From contig WNNJ02003686.1 of NCBI GenBank assembly GCA_012934845.2, positions 1 through 64,000 on the forward strand: DNA of 64,000 nucleotides, given 5' to 3'. The position numbers were made by a program, and so were the translations under genes. This document shows, one piece after another, positions 1-13,700 of the stretch (positions are counted from its first letter, which is position 1; each line of letters begins with the position of its first letter). A model generated the notes under the pieces. It was not told the DNA's origin. It did not search any database and saw nothing but the letters and a program-made list of their open reading frames with translations. The DNA is from Pomphorhynchus laevis. Lineage: Eukaryota > Acanthocephala > Palaeacanthocephala > Echinorhynchida > Pomphorhynchidae.

Positions 1-560
1 TTATATATATTATATATTAGGATCTTATGTAATTATTTAAATTAAAACTTTAGTTTTAAAAGTGTTTTAAAGCTTCATGTCCCCACAAAGGTGGTAATGC
101 ACTATTTTTTGCATGTTATACTCTGTCCACACCTTGAATTTTTTAGTCATTAAACTGTTATAATAAAATTGTCTAATTTATATTGTACCGCTGGCAAGTA
201 CTTTTGACATCACCAACGTAATTTTATATAATAATATCATGAAAAATATTGCTAAGCTTACATCTGCGTGATAATATTGTTCGGGTATTGTGAATAGGTT
301 GTCATTAACCAATTCACAATCGTCTAAACATTATATTGACATTACAGTAGCTTTATAGGGCAAACGGTCGCGACATCATTTATTTATTATTGTAATTGCA
401 CCTCATCAATTGCTAATTAATTGTTCTTATAAGTCAGAATAATAAATAGTGTTGATATATTTTTAAACATGTTGTTTTGTAAACAACGAAAATTGGAAAT
501 AAATTTATTATTTTTTATATTTCTCTAGATTTTTAAAAAGAAAAGAGGATTTATATCATG
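1..560. other. AT-rich sequence, no gene seen
   Basis: Low-complexity AT-rich DNA with no open frame or repeat that I can recognise. Confidence 0.6.
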
Positions 561-561
561 A

Positions 562-1733
562 TCAAAATATTCTCTCTGATATCCCCGGTTTAGCACCCAA
601 ACTTATACACATTTGCAGCGGTTCAGTATCGATTAAGGATACGCTATAGTTTTCATTTTCGCGGCTTGATTTCGTAATATCTCCGCGGCTGTTCAGTGTC
701 AAAATATCGGAGATTACTTCGTCAGCGGTGATTTCGTTGTCACCCAAAATGTTAATGGACAGTCCTCGACAGCAGCTTCTTTTGTTGGACAAAATATCTA
801 ACTGTTGGTGTCCACCAAGCAGTTCGTTCCCTCCGCGACTATCACCTAAGGCCTTTGATCCAGAATTTTTCACAGTTGCTTTGACAAGCGAGGATCTGAC
901 AGCTAATCCCGTCCCTTCACACGAGTGTCCAGAACATAACGTCGCAGATCAGATGAAACGATTACAAAATCGATTATTGATATTTGAATGAGAGAATCAT
1001 GATGCCAAGTACATCTATGTATCTCCTTATGTTCAAACATGTTGTTGATTATGCACAAATTGTTACGACAACAAAAGTGCAATAATTCTATATCACTCGC
1101 ATTAAGATCGGATAGTCCGTTCCTCCCCAATACTCACCTCCAACACTCAAATCAGCATTGAAGTCACCCAGTAAAACGAGGGAATCTCCCACAAAAGTAC
1201 TATCAAGCAGAACCTTAAGATCTTCACGAAGAATGCGTATTTCGAAATAATGTTGGGAGCATACGCACACACAACAGTTATCCCCTTTCCCACTTTAATT
1301 AAAACTCTCAGAGACGCCAGCCTTTTATTCACTGGATGAAACCTCTCTACTACGAACGGCAACCGAGAACTTATAAGTATTCCTATACCCGCCTGCCCTC
1401 GCTTTCTGTTGGTAACTCTCGCATAGTTCAAAGTCCAACTTGATTCAAAAGTTTAGTTGCAGTTCCAGAATAGTGAAGAGAAGTCACGCCGACTATTTCT
1501 AGACCGAAGCGAACTATCTTTCCCACTAATTATGGTTTCGTTCCTGCCAGCGAGATTACATTCCACGTTCCTACACGAAGACTAATCCGCTTCGGATGTT
1601 GATGACTCTTTCGCTGTCTCCGTACAACTGCCCAGTCACACGGCACCCGATAATGAAAACTTTTCCGGTCAGTGGTGAGTTGACCATTGTTCATCGCTCT
1701 TAATATAATTTTTGTAAATTTCTTGCCTCTCAT
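562..1733 (-). pseudogene. RTE-like LINE remnant, AP-type endonuclease
   Basis: Broken minus-strand remnant of a non-LTR retrotransposon. Reading leftwards from 1733, the pieces are an endonuclease start (LRVGTWNVISLAG, 1530-1733), a middle part with QAGIGILIS and VVCAYAPN (1147-1431), the catalytic LLGDFNADLSVGG block (1088-1270) and a C-terminal part with MFEHKEIHRCTW and IDFVIVSSDLRRY (903-1130). These match the endonuclease/exonuclease/phosphatase domain of the LINEs often annotated as craniofacial-development-protein-2-like, an RTE-type group. Several frame changes and stops separate the parts. The stretch 562-873 is open and collinear behind the nuclease, but I do not recognise it. No reverse transcriptase follows, so the copy is truncated. 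Family assignment is by motif memory; RTE rather than another APE clade is an inference. Confidence 0.7.
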
Positions 1734-1764
1734 TTACATTGTGTTGATTTTGTTTGTTTGGTTT

Positions 1765-2036
1765 TATCCCGTTCCCGATATCCTTTAATGATCAACATCG
1801 CTACTGTGAGGAAAAATGCCTCTGTGACTCTCTTACGCCTTTTCGTCCATTGTCCAATCGGCCATTGGAGACATCGAAGTGATTTTGTATGTTCGGATAT
1901 ATCCCGTTCCCAATATCATTTGATGATCCAGCATCAATACTGTAAGAAAACAGGCCTCCGTGATTCTCTTCCGCCTTTTCGTCCATTGTACAATCCGCCG
2001 TTAAAGTCATCGGAGGGATCTGAGATAATCTATTAA
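1765..2036 (-). repeat. Tandem duplication of about 135 bp, likely LINE 5' leader monomers
   Basis: Two imperfect copies, starting near 1765 and 1900, share the TATCCCGTTCC start, a TGATC(C/A)A block and CGCCTTTTCGTCCATTGT. They lie immediately upstream (minus-strand sense) of the first endonuclease piece of the LINE remnant. That is the position of promoter monomers in some LINE families. Monomer function is inference. Confidence 0.55.
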
Positions 2037-2039
2037 AGG

Positions 2040-4545
2040 ACTATCCTTATGGCTGATGCAAGCTAGCAAATTATTTAGCCGTTGATCGACTACTGTCGAA
2101 CTAACGTTGCTTGGGCCACTCCATGAAGAAGCAAATTGGCTATAGGTGCCAGCTTAATACTTAATTGACTGATAAAAGTACATATCTAGATATGAACATT
2201 AAATTAACATTAATTAAAACTACTATTAATTTATATTGTAAAGATGACATATTGAAATTTACAAGAAACAAATTTTTACACGATCATTTATGAATACAAT
2301 ATAATATTAAATACAATACATTAGATAATAAAATTTTAAGAATTTCCATAACATGTAATGATATTGACTTTCTTCAAAATCTTTTAAATATTTTAATAGA
2401 TACATATTTTAAATTAGGTTACTATAAAAATAAAATCAAACAGAAATCATAAAATATATAAATTAACAATAAATTTAAATTCTTAAACAGACAATTTTTA
2501 TGGATTGATAATAAATAATATACTTTGTATTAGAATAAGATACTAGATAAGCAAATTTCATCGAGGAAATACATCATTAATATGTATTCGGCCCCGCTGT
2601 TATGTTGCGCCGAGGAATATAGGCTGAAACCTGATAACACGAAAGTTCCTCCTGATGACTTTTTTCTTTATTCTGATACATCTGTTATTTATTAGTTAAT
2701 TCATAAAAATTAATTTTTATTTTAAATTCTAACTTTAAATAAATATAAATTATATAAAATTTTATATAATTATTTTATATTTATAATTATTTATTATTTA
2801 TCGGTTTTAATTTATGTATTATAAATTACGGATACTCAGTTAGCTGATCTAATTAATTGATACTGATATTACATTGTATTATATTATAGAATTCACTGGT
2901 TAATATTTTTCAATACCGACCTGTTAGTGATAATACAATTTTCTACGGGGATCAAACATGAGCTTTTTTAAATCAACACAAGTATCTAGCAAATAATATT
3001 AGGATGTATATGTCGTAATTTACATCATCATTTTCGATTTTAATATATGATATTGATGATACTATTTTAATAAAGTTCAGTTTGCTTTTCAGATAGTGAC
3101 AATTGGACGTGTACTTGACAATTGAAGTTGTTCATGAATACAGACCATATATGTAATTTATGAACATATCAATTAACATATTTAATCATCACATTAAATT
3201 AACTGCTTATAAATGAGAATAGCGAATGCGTGTAAATTATTGAAATATATTATTACACTAAGATGATAAGAAATATAGACAACGACAATTAATATTTTTT
3301 TGTCGTTAGTAGAAAAACCGTCACATTTAAGTGTAGAGGATGAAAAATAAAGGAACAACGCAACATAACAGAATTTTACTAATGCACATTTTAATAGTCT
3401 GGAAGACTTAACACAAATCTACATCTCATCAGAATTCTCATATGTTGAGAGCTTAAGAATAAAAATCTGCTGCTGCTTCCATACTTTGTCTTTCCTTTCC
3501 TCAATAGTGAAAAAGAAGACAAAAATGTGTATTAGAGGTTGAAATATTTTTGCAAGTGCTTTTTGAACAGGCCACAATTCTTCCGTATTTCACACTTGAA
3601 ATAAAATCAACGTACGCAAAATGTATAAAATGATCCCATTGAAAAGGGTTTTTGCGCGGTAAAACATTTTCTGTGTATTGATTATTAATTACCAAAATTG
3701 TCTCAATGTGATCTGTCAAAGATCACATTTTCTACGAAATGCCATATGCTTAATTGCGTGCTCAGCTCGCTCATCAACAAAACTGAGTGAATGTGCATAT
3801 TTCAAGTCGCATCAATTATTAAGCATTTTTACGATCTATTGATATTTGCAATCTTGCTGGTGAGTTTTAAGATGCTATAAAATACCATTTATTGAGGATA
3901 TATAATGTTTATTTTGCTAGGTGTTTTATAATGTTTTATCATTTAAAGAAACTTATCTTTTAGACAATTTGAACTAAATTTTAACTCCCCATGAGAAAAC
4001 TTTTACGAATTGATTGTAAGTATTACAAGTTGTTTCCAGCTAAAGTATATTAATGCAAAATGAAAAATGTTGAATGGATAAAACCTGCCCAGTACATTTT
4101 AGAAGCTTATGCATTTTAACTGATCCCAATCATGTGGACATCGATTATAGAAGTAATGTTGATATAGTTTCGCTTATCAAAAGCATGTGTTCTCTTTGCC
4201 AAATGCAAATATCGCAGCGTATCTCGTTTAGATTTAAGGAATAACACTTTAATATATATTTAAACTCGCTGTGTTGTTGAACTTTAGATACCAGCCGTTA
4301 ACCTAATAGCACAACAGTTTCTTCTTTAAACGCTTAGGGTTAACTCTATCACTTTATATTGCATATAACTTTATTAATTAGTTATCCCTTTAATTTTATT
4401 ATTAGAATTTGTAAAATGGTATAACATCTCCATAAATCAAATGATTGCAGTATATTTTTATCATTACTATAATAGTATTACATTTGACTTATTAAAAGTT
4501 TTTTGGTTATTAATACTTACAATATTGAGTATTTCGAGAACAAAA
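2040..4545. other. AT-rich intergenic sequence
   Basis: No gene seen. The only structured stretch is the coding-like repeat at 2520-2670, listed separately. Short open frames at 3501-3719 and 4441-4650 have AT-driven composition and no recognisable motif. Confidence 0.5.
2520..2670 (-). repeat. Dispersed coding-like repeat, copy 1
   Basis: On the minus strand this reads LSGFSLYSSAQHNSGAEY followed by ILMMYFLDE. It is collinear over about 140 bp with plus-strand 32700-32845 (LSGFDHYFSTQNRSGTKY, ALMTYFL), with many changes at third codon positions. It looks like the end of an unrecognised element ORF. Family unknown. Confidence 0.5.
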
Positions 4546-4547
4546 AA

Positions 4548-4570
4548 TTTTAACAGCTTAAATCCACAAT
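4548..4570 (+). promoter_or_regulatory. Shared LINE leader motif (site 1)
   Basis: TTTTAACAGCTTAAATCCAC followed by AAT lies 22 bp before the first ATG of the REL-type LINE. It closely resembles leader sequence upstream of the CR1/L2-like LINEs at 41.79, 49.78 and 61.58 kb. A role in transcription or translation is inference. Confidence 0.4.
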
Positions 4571-4591
4571 ATTTGGAAAAGCAACAACTTA

Positions 4592-7500
4592 ATGCCCCGC
4601 GGTGTACCATCTTATTTCAAATGTTGCGTTTGCAATGGTCAATTTTCTAAATGCAAGAGTTGTAAATGTGTGAAGTCCAAAAAACATGCACGAACTGCTC
4701 TACAGTGTCTTGCTCTAATAAACTATCGCATGTAGATATCCATGATATATCAGAAACAACGAATCAATGAGTAGTCGACCTGCCTTCAACGCAGTTTGAT
4801 CAGTCCCGCTATGCTAACCAACTGAGGTCAAACAATCAACCCAAATCCATTCCAGTTACTCCTCATCCAATCAGAAATATCGAAACAGCCGATGACTTGT
4901 TTAATGATGTTATCCACTGGCGATCTAATCTTATGAGTCTTCCACGATGCTCTACAAGCAACAAGATTGTTGAGATTATAACCGACTTTTATCAGAAATC
5001 GACTGAGCTAAATCCGATACACAATCGTTACTTCGAAATGTTTCCATTTTTTCTCAACTAGTATTACAAAGAATACCTACACGAAAAGTCACACTTATTC
5101 TTAAAACCCTTGAACGCAAATTAATCGATTGGCGAAACAACGATTTAGGTGCTCTTTACCTCGAAACGTTTTATCTACAAAGCAATCTCGAAATTCGTCG
5201 TCCACATATGCCTATTGACAGAGTTAAATTGTATCAAAACCTACTGACGAAGGGCAGCATCAGTGATAGCACAGCTATTCTCGATGAAAAATTTGAGGCA
5301 CATATCCTACAACCAGACGATATTATTGATAACGCAACAGTTTTGTCGATCCTCCAGGAACTACACCCTGCTGCAAAGCCTTCAGAGCAAGATGTTCTTT
5401 CGTCGTTACCGTTTCCTGGCTCTAAACCTCATCACGCATGTCGCTTTTATGCACTGAACGAAACCGAAATTATTAGATCTAATAAGAAGATCAAATAGTG
5501 CTTTGGACCTTAGGTCTAGACTCCCGAGCGTGGCTTCACATTCTTACAGACTTTGGATCTTAATCTATGAAGCTTGCCAAGGCACTCGCCAACTTTGCAA
5601 TATACATCTCGTCAGAAAAAATATCCCCGGTACTCTAAATGCTTTCACCGCGTGCCGTCTAGTTGCGCTGGAAAATAAATCCGGTGGAATTCGCCCAATC
5701 GGAATTTGCAATACCTTGAGACGTATCATAAGCAGAGCAATTTTGGATTTCATACGCACCGACATACAAGACGTATCTGGATGCATACAATTGGGGGCTT
5801 CGCAAAGAGGCGCAATAGAGGCTGCGATATGCTCGTTAAGGAAAGAGTTTTATCGACGAAAGACCACTGTATATTGACGATTGACGCGAACAACGCTTTT
5901 AATCTAACAAATCGATCTTTGGTGCTACACCTCATTGAATACGTGTGCCCATCGCTATGCTGTTCCTTTCGCAACATCTACTCAACTTCAGCGCAACTAG
6001 CAGTAGGGCCCCACAATATGTTCTCTACTGAAGGATTTACTCAAGGCGATCATTTCGCAATAGCCGGCTTAGCCCTTAACTCCCTACCACTTTTCGCATT
6101 GATCCAGCGAAGAGTACCTTCCGTTTTCCAAAAGTGGTATGCTGATCACGCCAACTTTGTAAGAACCATTGACACGTTGAAGGATGTATGAAAAGTGCTT
6201 CACACCGAAGGTCCTAAATACGATTACTATGTTAATGCGAAGAAGTCCCAGATTTTGTCACACCGCTCTATCAACGATGCTGAATTTCCTGACCTTAACA
6301 TCAAAATCTCCACCGATGGCATTAAAATACTCTGCACGCCCAATGGCTCTAGCGGATTCGAAAACATATCCGTAGCTGAACTGCCAGCGAATTAGATTTT
6401 GATGATCAAATGTATGTCTATTGTAGCTAACGCTGATCCGCACGTCGCTTTTGCTGGACTAACTCACGCTGTTTAATATAAGTGGACGCATATAATGTGC
6501 TGCACTTGTGAGTGCTCTGAGACTGTATGGACTGATCTGATAAATACACTTACTCAACAGTTATTTCATAGATTTTCTACGTTGAACCTAAATGACGATT
6601 GGATAGCAATGCTTCGCTCTCCATTAAAATTAGGCGGTTTTGGAATCACCTTTCCCGAATTCACATCAAAATTGGAACGACTATCCTCGGAGATGCTTGA
6701 CTTAACTTACGATTCCGGCCTTATTAGTAACTACATGAGAGACAAACAAATAACAACGATGCGTGCAATGACAAAACTTAGAGTTCAAGCACATCAAGAA
6801 CGTATTTTCGAGATATTCATTCTAGATACCCTAACGACGAATAACCTGATCGCGCACGCAGCCCGTAATGAAGCCTCATCGTGGCTAAGTGCGATTCCTT
6901 TAGCCCATGAAGGGTTTCATTTATCAGCAAACGAATTTAGAGATACCCTAAACGCTCGATACGGTCATGTCGATCCTTCCCTCAAAAACGGCAATTGCAT
7001 TTGCGACGCACCAGTAAATATCGCCATTCTTTATCATGCAAGAACGGTGCCTTGCCTTCTATCCGGCATAATGCTATTAGAGACATTATATCGCAACATC
7101 TCGTTAAAAGATCACACTGCGTAGAATGCGAACCGTAAATAATCGCAGTTCCTGACGACATGACTTTCGAATGAACCACAACTACACGTGATCAGAATGC
7201 ACGGCTTGATGTCGTTTGTTCTGGACCTTACGGTAATCGATTTGAGCGGACGTTCTTTGACTTTGATGATTTCTCTGTATATGCTCAATCGAATATCTTT
7301 AGTGAACCAGATTCGGTTTTTAAATACAATGAGAGTCACAAAAAGAACAAATACGTCGAACGAGTAGGTGCGGCTGAAGGCGCCTCGTTCTCGCCACTGA
7401 TTATCTCGACATCCGGAGGACTCAGTAAAGAAGATGAGACGCTAATAAAGCTAATTGCCACCAAACAGCCAATCTGTCAACCAGGGCATATACCGATATA

Positions 7501-7611
7501 TCCGTCAAAATTAAACTCGACATTGGCTTTGAGATTGCACGCTCTGTGTCCGTATGCCTCCGTGCAGCAAGATTAAAAAGGAATACAAATAAAATCAAAC
7601 TACTGCTTTAG
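4592..7611 (+). pseudogene. REL-type non-LTR retrotransposon, broken copy 1
   Basis: Decayed LINE, alignable from end to end with the copy at 13046-16070. It starts MPRGVPSYFKCCVCNG with a Cys-rich finger, then a helical region (5208-5498), an RT with [14 protein letters not shown] (5503-5877), EGFTQGDHFAIAGL and WYADHANF (5706-6191), a thumb-like part (6495-7124), and a C-terminal restriction-like endonuclease with RLDVV, NRFERTFFDFDDFSVYAQ and STSGGLS. The tail EIARSVSVCLRAARLK ends at the TAG at 7609-7611. In the catalytic box YADD has become YADH, so the copy is inactive; many stops and frameshifts separate the parts. Related ORFs are abundant in sponges and cnidarians and belong near the R2/NeSL (REL-encoding) LINEs. 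The exact clade is uncertain. Confidence 0.8.
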
Positions 7612-9685
7612 AGATTTAAACTAACTTTATTAGTAGTTTGGTTGAGAAGTCAATAATAGTTTATAAAATAAAAAAATGTTTCATAATATATATAATAGTT
7701 GATGAATCTTTATTGATTGACTAAGCAAATGTGATTGTAAATAAAATAGCGTTATAATTCTTTATTAGCGTTATTAGCGTTAGCTTGAATAGCGTTATAA
7801 TTCCAATAATTCTTTATTAAATGCTATAAATTATATTTTATAAATTAAAATTTCTCGGCCTCAACCAAGTTACTGGCACTATTGTACATGCTTATATCAA
7901 AAGGCATTATTTTCTGTTTTATATAAAATTTCTATGGAATTAATAACATAGTACATCGCTTTAACTTGATTACAATCAGTTGTAAACTATTATTTCTAAT
8001 GGCAACAGTTGACGAGCTAATGACAAGTATTTAGTATGAATAACATGTACCATATATGTTTAAAAACACACTATTATTCTTTATTGTACATTCATTTTAT
8101 AAACTTGAAAACGCTCAACAGACATCAATCACTCTAAAATAATACTAACCTTTGTAGATACACTATCTTTGTAATTAAAAACTAGGCCATTAGGTATTGT
8201 TTATTATGATGTAATATAAATGTGTGTGAAATATGGGGTACAAGAATAAGAGTGACGGCACGCATATTTTGACACTTTACATGTCGAGAAATTAAAAAGT
8301 AATGTCAAATTTGACATACTTCAAGCACAGAAAATGAATGTTTTCTGCTCTCACCTAATGGACACCACTAGATGCCATCATACCAATATGCTCCAATAAA
8401 GATAACTTGGCAAGTAATATGAAAGAATTGCTGTGATTTTGCGGATTACTTTGATATCCACTTGACTAGAAAATCTGCTGTACACCTTCAGGGTGTTTTA
8501 CAGTTTGCAGATTATGATCTAAGATAGAGAAAGAATCTCAAATTGGAAGTAACTTTGGTTAGGAATGATACATTGTATTCCATTAATATGTAAGTGGAAT
8601 AATAAAAATGATATTCTTCGTCTTAAATCGATATTGATCACACGGTATCTTTATTGTATATTTATATCTTTAAAATACACAATTTTACCTTTGCTGGTTT
8701 AATATTCGATATTTAATTAAATTAAGACTTAAAAAACACCACAAGAAATTCAAAACTAAGTAAAGCATTTATTTTTCAATTATAACTACATTAATATTCC
8801 GATAGAGTGTGTTTAAATCATTAATGCAATAATGCCACATTTAGCATACGATATATTATTAAATATCGAATGAAATATAGTTTAATATATGATTGACCTA
8901 TAGGAAGCACGAATATTATATTGGGAATGAAATTATCATTTTAGTGCTAATTCATTGCTAATAAATTTTTCAGTTTTGAAATTAAAAAGCATTTGTTCAA
9001 ATTATTGTATGTTATATTTAAACATTCATTATTTCCAAAATGTTGTAGTTGATAAAACAAGTAATATTTTTAATATATCCATTAATGGGTGTGCACATCC
9101 TAACAGTTATATACTATATATATGTCACTCATCTCCTAATCCTTTTCCTTGGAATGCTTCTGTATTTTGTACAAGTTTACAATTTATTAAAATTGTAAAT
9201 TTAGTAATTTATAAATACTTGAATTAGTTTCGAGTGTTAACTTACAATATAAGTAATTAGATTGCTTTTATCATATTATCAGCACATAGACGATAACTGG
9301 AGACGCATGTGTTAAATTATTGATTTAATTTCAACAAATGCATTTAATTCGTTGACATTTGTTAAATTCACACAGCAATATTGAAAAAATAATCGGTAGT
9401 CTATTTTTGCGAAGGTCAAAATAATACTAACGATACAGTTAATGCATTTTTATATTTGATTATTTCGATACATTATATATTTAGTACAGAAATTGCAAAT
9501 TTATTGATAAAGAACACTATAAAAATGTTGGATACATAAAATATTAAGGATAAAGATTACTTTGTTAATTTATAACATAATTATATTTTATTGTTTTCAA
9601 AATTTAATTTAAAGCGGAACAAGTAAATATATTTCATATAAACCAATCAATACAGTCTGTCAGAAACACAACGAGCAAATATAAG
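7612..9685. other. AT-rich intergenic sequence
   Basis: No gene seen. Near 7740-7815 a short GCGTTATAATTC/TTTATTAGCGTT motif is locally duplicated. The 90-codon open frame at 8955-9227 has no recognisable motif and is probably chance. Confidence 0.5.
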
Positions 9686-9689
9686 TGTC

Positions 9690-10090
9690 AAAGCTTGAAG
9701 GTTGTTGACGAATCCATAGTCTGAGCTGTTCGTCAACTTCTTTAACTGATCCCTGGATGTTGATAAGGGGGCAAACCAAGGCGTGCTTAGCAGTTTATGG
9801 AATTCCGCAGTCACAGTTTGAAAACGACACTATACCAACCTTGAATATAAATCCTCGAAATCGATCGAAACCAGACCGTAACATGTTCAATTGAACCCAA
9901 TGTGAGAGATTCAAGTCATTGTCAACCGAGTATAGGGAAACATGAGGAATGAATGTAAGTTACGAGCTAGATTTCTCCCATCTCTTCTGCCATTCTCTGA
10001 GCACCCATTCGTTCGTATTTTGCACGTTATGATCACTGTTGTAGATTGATTGGCTTTATACAGGAAGGACCGTGTGAAGGTTTGTAGCTT
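9690..10090 (-). pseudogene. LINE pol C-terminal remnant
   Basis: Minus-strand translation shows, across frame changes, GFDRFRGFIFK, SNCDCGIP, AKHALVCPLIN and EQLRLWI. This pattern (CDCG, then H-x4-C, then a Trp/Leu-rich tail) is the C-terminal zinc knuckle and tail found after the RT of Jockey/R1-like LINEs. The rest of the element is absent. Clade is tentative because only about 110 residues are seen. Confidence 0.5.
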
Positions 10091-10683
10091 CCTCCCCGAA
10101 ACCAGTATAAAATATCATTTATGACATATCGATTAATGCTCACCGATAAAAACTTTTCTCAATCTATAATTACAGCGGGTTGACTTAGCATAAGCTTATT
10201 GAATCTGTTTTTAAGCGTTACATAAAATTAAGTACAATTGATTGTCATTCATTGAAAAATGCAATGAATTTGACTAAAATCAGATGCATTTGATTTCTCT
10301 TCATGTATATTTTCCCTAAAAGTGTAACATCGCTGTACTACTGATATTGTTCTCATTGAAAAGCTGTATATTGTTTGCATCAAAATGTTTATGCTTAATT
10401 ATAATACGGCTAAAATTTCAATTTGAATTTTTGATTTAAAAATTTTGATTGTGTGCTTAAAAATATAATTTCATTTTAGATAGATATTGACATTGCTTGA
10501 TTCTCACTTGTATCATCAAGTGACTAGTAGATTATAAGGCTGTAATTGTGTTGCTCTCTCTATATATATCAACCGAACTAATTTAGTTTCCTGTATTATT
10601 GTAAATTAATAGCAAGAAATCGATTTCCGAAAATAGTAATTGTTGATTCACGAAGCTTAAAGCGACTATACTATTAAAAGCAT
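10091..10683. other. Sequence upstream of the aquaporin first coding exon
   Basis: AT-rich DNA with no open frame of note. The promoter and 5' UTR of the aquaporin gene should lie here if exon 1 is right, but I cannot point to a convincing core promoter. Confidence 0.35.
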
Positions 10684-10766
10684 ATGGCAGATTCAAGACT
10701 TTTAGAAATGAGCGAGGATATGAAGCAAGATCATCGATTAAATTCCAGCGGAAGTCATATTAGCAA
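10684..10766 (+). CDS. Aquaporin exon 1 (predicted)
   Basis: Opens with [15 protein letters not shown] and ends at a strong GTAAGT donor in phase 2. It joins in frame only to the AG acceptor at 21771-21772, not to the AG at 21763-21764 that precedes an ATG. It has no family similarity, so it is a model based on splice signals and phase. Confidence 0.5.
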
Positions 10767-13700
10767 GTAAGTGATATATATATATTATTTTCATTGTTAT
10801 TAAAGTATATAATCTTTCGATCTTGATAAGATGGACGGGCCCAATATTGTCGATGCTTGAAATCAAAACTAGATAAAACTAATCTTATAACTTTAATTAT
10901 TAGTGTATTTATCTTTTCTGCAATTGATGTTAAGGCATCCGTTTATATTTATTATTTAATGGTTATTTTATTTAAAGAAGCATGGCTGTATATTGTGTTG
11001 AATAGAACGGACTGAAAGCTGACGGCACTTATGTTCAATTAAGATATACTAAATACGTAAATTAAAGCATGCTTTATTATGTATTCTACAAATATTGCTA
11101 ACAAATAGTTAGCAATCTAACTATTTGTTAGATTGCTAACTATCTTGATAACTTTAGTTATTGATTTATTTAATGCGCTTTAACGTGCAATATATTAAAT
11201 ATTAAAATTTTAAAATTGATCGACAATTGCGTTTTCCTACAATGTGTTTGCTTGATATTTAATGCAATATGAGAATTTCGCAAATGTTTTAATTGAGAAT
11301 TACGCTAGCGCTTTACTGAAAAGATCACATACAAATTGATATGATCATATTTGAACACGCAGTAATATTGACATGTTTAATTCTATCTTAGTCTTATTTT
11401 TGCCTGCTGATTAAATAAAATTATACCTTTTATTTGTTGATATCACGAAGAAAGTAGTCAACAATAGGATATACAATTTATATATATAAATTTATATGCA
11501 TTAATTGTATATAACTACAATTAATACATAAATTTATAGATACAATTTGTATACTATTTTTTTGTTGATTGGTTTGATCGTAGTGTCAAGTGTGTGACTG
11601 CTTTTTTCAACAAAATCTAAATTTAAATTTCGTTTAACAATATAATATGGTGATGATATCGTCAACTTATCCAACAACATAAATTGCTCCTACCCGTCTT
11701 AGAAGCCATTTGTTGTTTATTTATGTAGCAATTTCTCAATGTGCGACATTATTTCTGGTTGTTTTGTCAATTAATAACTATCATTAATAAAAATTAAGTT
11801 TTAATTTTTCTCTTTATCGTTTTATAGTTTTTTACATTCCGGAGTAATTAGCATACAATTTGTTGCAAATATTCCAAATTTTGCAAGATCACAAAGTGTT
11901 TCTATTCATCATAATTTAGAAGGCTAACTAATTTTGACAAACTTGGTGCTTTACCACATAAAACAGTACTAAAATAAATCCCGATACTAGTAGTAGTTTT
12001 TAGAACTTCTCTGAGTTACAAAAGATTGACAAATAACGTGCACATCTAGCAAGTTCGTGTGCATAAAGTTGACATATATGATATTTTGCTGTTGTTCGTT
12101 TGTCCGTTAATAAGCCTTCTTGGCAATCACTACCAGACGATATCCCGGAATCAGCAACATAGCGGCATTCTTCACGGGTAAAATGTTCATAACAATTTAT
12201 GCTTATTCACATAAAAACGCAAGACAAGTTCGATAAGATATTATAACAGTATGTCGAGAAAATAAGGAAGAACTAACTTTTGTAATAGTCTGTGAAATAT
12301 GTTTTTCCTGATAGAACTGCAAATCTTTCTCTTTTTTTCATATTATCTTAATTTTGTTCATTTCTTCTGCTGCAATTGGGTACAATTGAGCAGCAAGCGT
12401 TTATTTCAGCCGTTTTGAACTAAAAAATTAAAAGCAACAACAGTAATATAATGAAAGGAGATAAGCTATGATAAATGTGAATAAAAACGATTTTATTGCA
12501 GAACTAACCTAACCACAGAGAACTAAAGAGGAAGTTATTTAAAACCAGATCGTTAACCTTTATAGTTCACAGTATTTATTGAGCTGAAATATAATAGTAG
12601 TGAAAACCAGAAAGCAGACCGCTGCAGTTTTCTTTGTGGTAGGTATCGCAAATATAATTTAACATACTGTGTGACAAATAAACTGAGCGACAAAGAAACT
12701 ATTTAATTGGAATTTGACAATTTCAATGATTAGGTGAGTGTATACTACTTGAATATTAAGCAAGCTATTCTTTTAATATTATTAATAATCATCGACTTCT
12801 GATTCGTAGTTACGTATGCAAAACAATAATTGAATTAATATGATAATTAATATTGATATTCATAATTATTATTAATAATAATTAATATTATAAAAGTTTG
12901 CGATATAATATACATACAATAAATTACATACAAGCTTAAACACGCAAGTTAATATATACACTAATTACACTAGTTTGAACTTCCTTGGCTGCTAATATAA
13001 CTACTTACAACCTTAAAACAAGTTTGATAACTAATAAACATACAAATGCCGCGAGGGAAGCCCAGCTCTACAACAAAATGCTGCGGATGCAATGGCCCCA
13101 ACGCTGTTTGTCGGGGATGTCGATGCAGGAAGATGAACATCCCGTGCGTCAGTTATGGGGCTATAAAATGCTCTAACAGACGATCGCCTAACAAAATTCC
13201 TCAGAATGGTCTTGACAATCAAATCTCAATTATCAATGAACCTGGTTAGTCGCACCCTCAGTCATCAGAGTCGATCTTCTCGAATAGCAACATCCAAACC
13301 CAACAAACAATGATATCACCCGAAGTTCCCATCGAAAGATATAGCTTCGTCAATACCATCGAGGATATTTACAATGTAGTTTACCAATGAAGGCCAAACC
13401 TACTCAGATTGCCCGCATGCAACATTAGCAATATGATCATAGAAACCCTATCTACATTTTACTTAAAAGTTGGATCAAACAAGGCTGGCGAACCTTCAGC
13501 ACTCAAATCAGCTGTAGCGTTCGCCCAATGCATATTGCAGCGGATTCCGACGAAAAAGGTGTCGCTAGTTCGCAAAACCCTCGAACGGAGGTTTACTCAT
13601 TGGCAACAAAAGAATTTTAGTGAACTCTTCATCGAAGCAGAATACCTTCAACGCAACTTGCAGCTGCGAACTAAATCAATCATCCATGATTGGAACAAGC

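Noticed and set aside
8955-9227. 90-codon plus-strand open frame
   Set aside because: AT-driven composition, no motif, no splice or family evidence.
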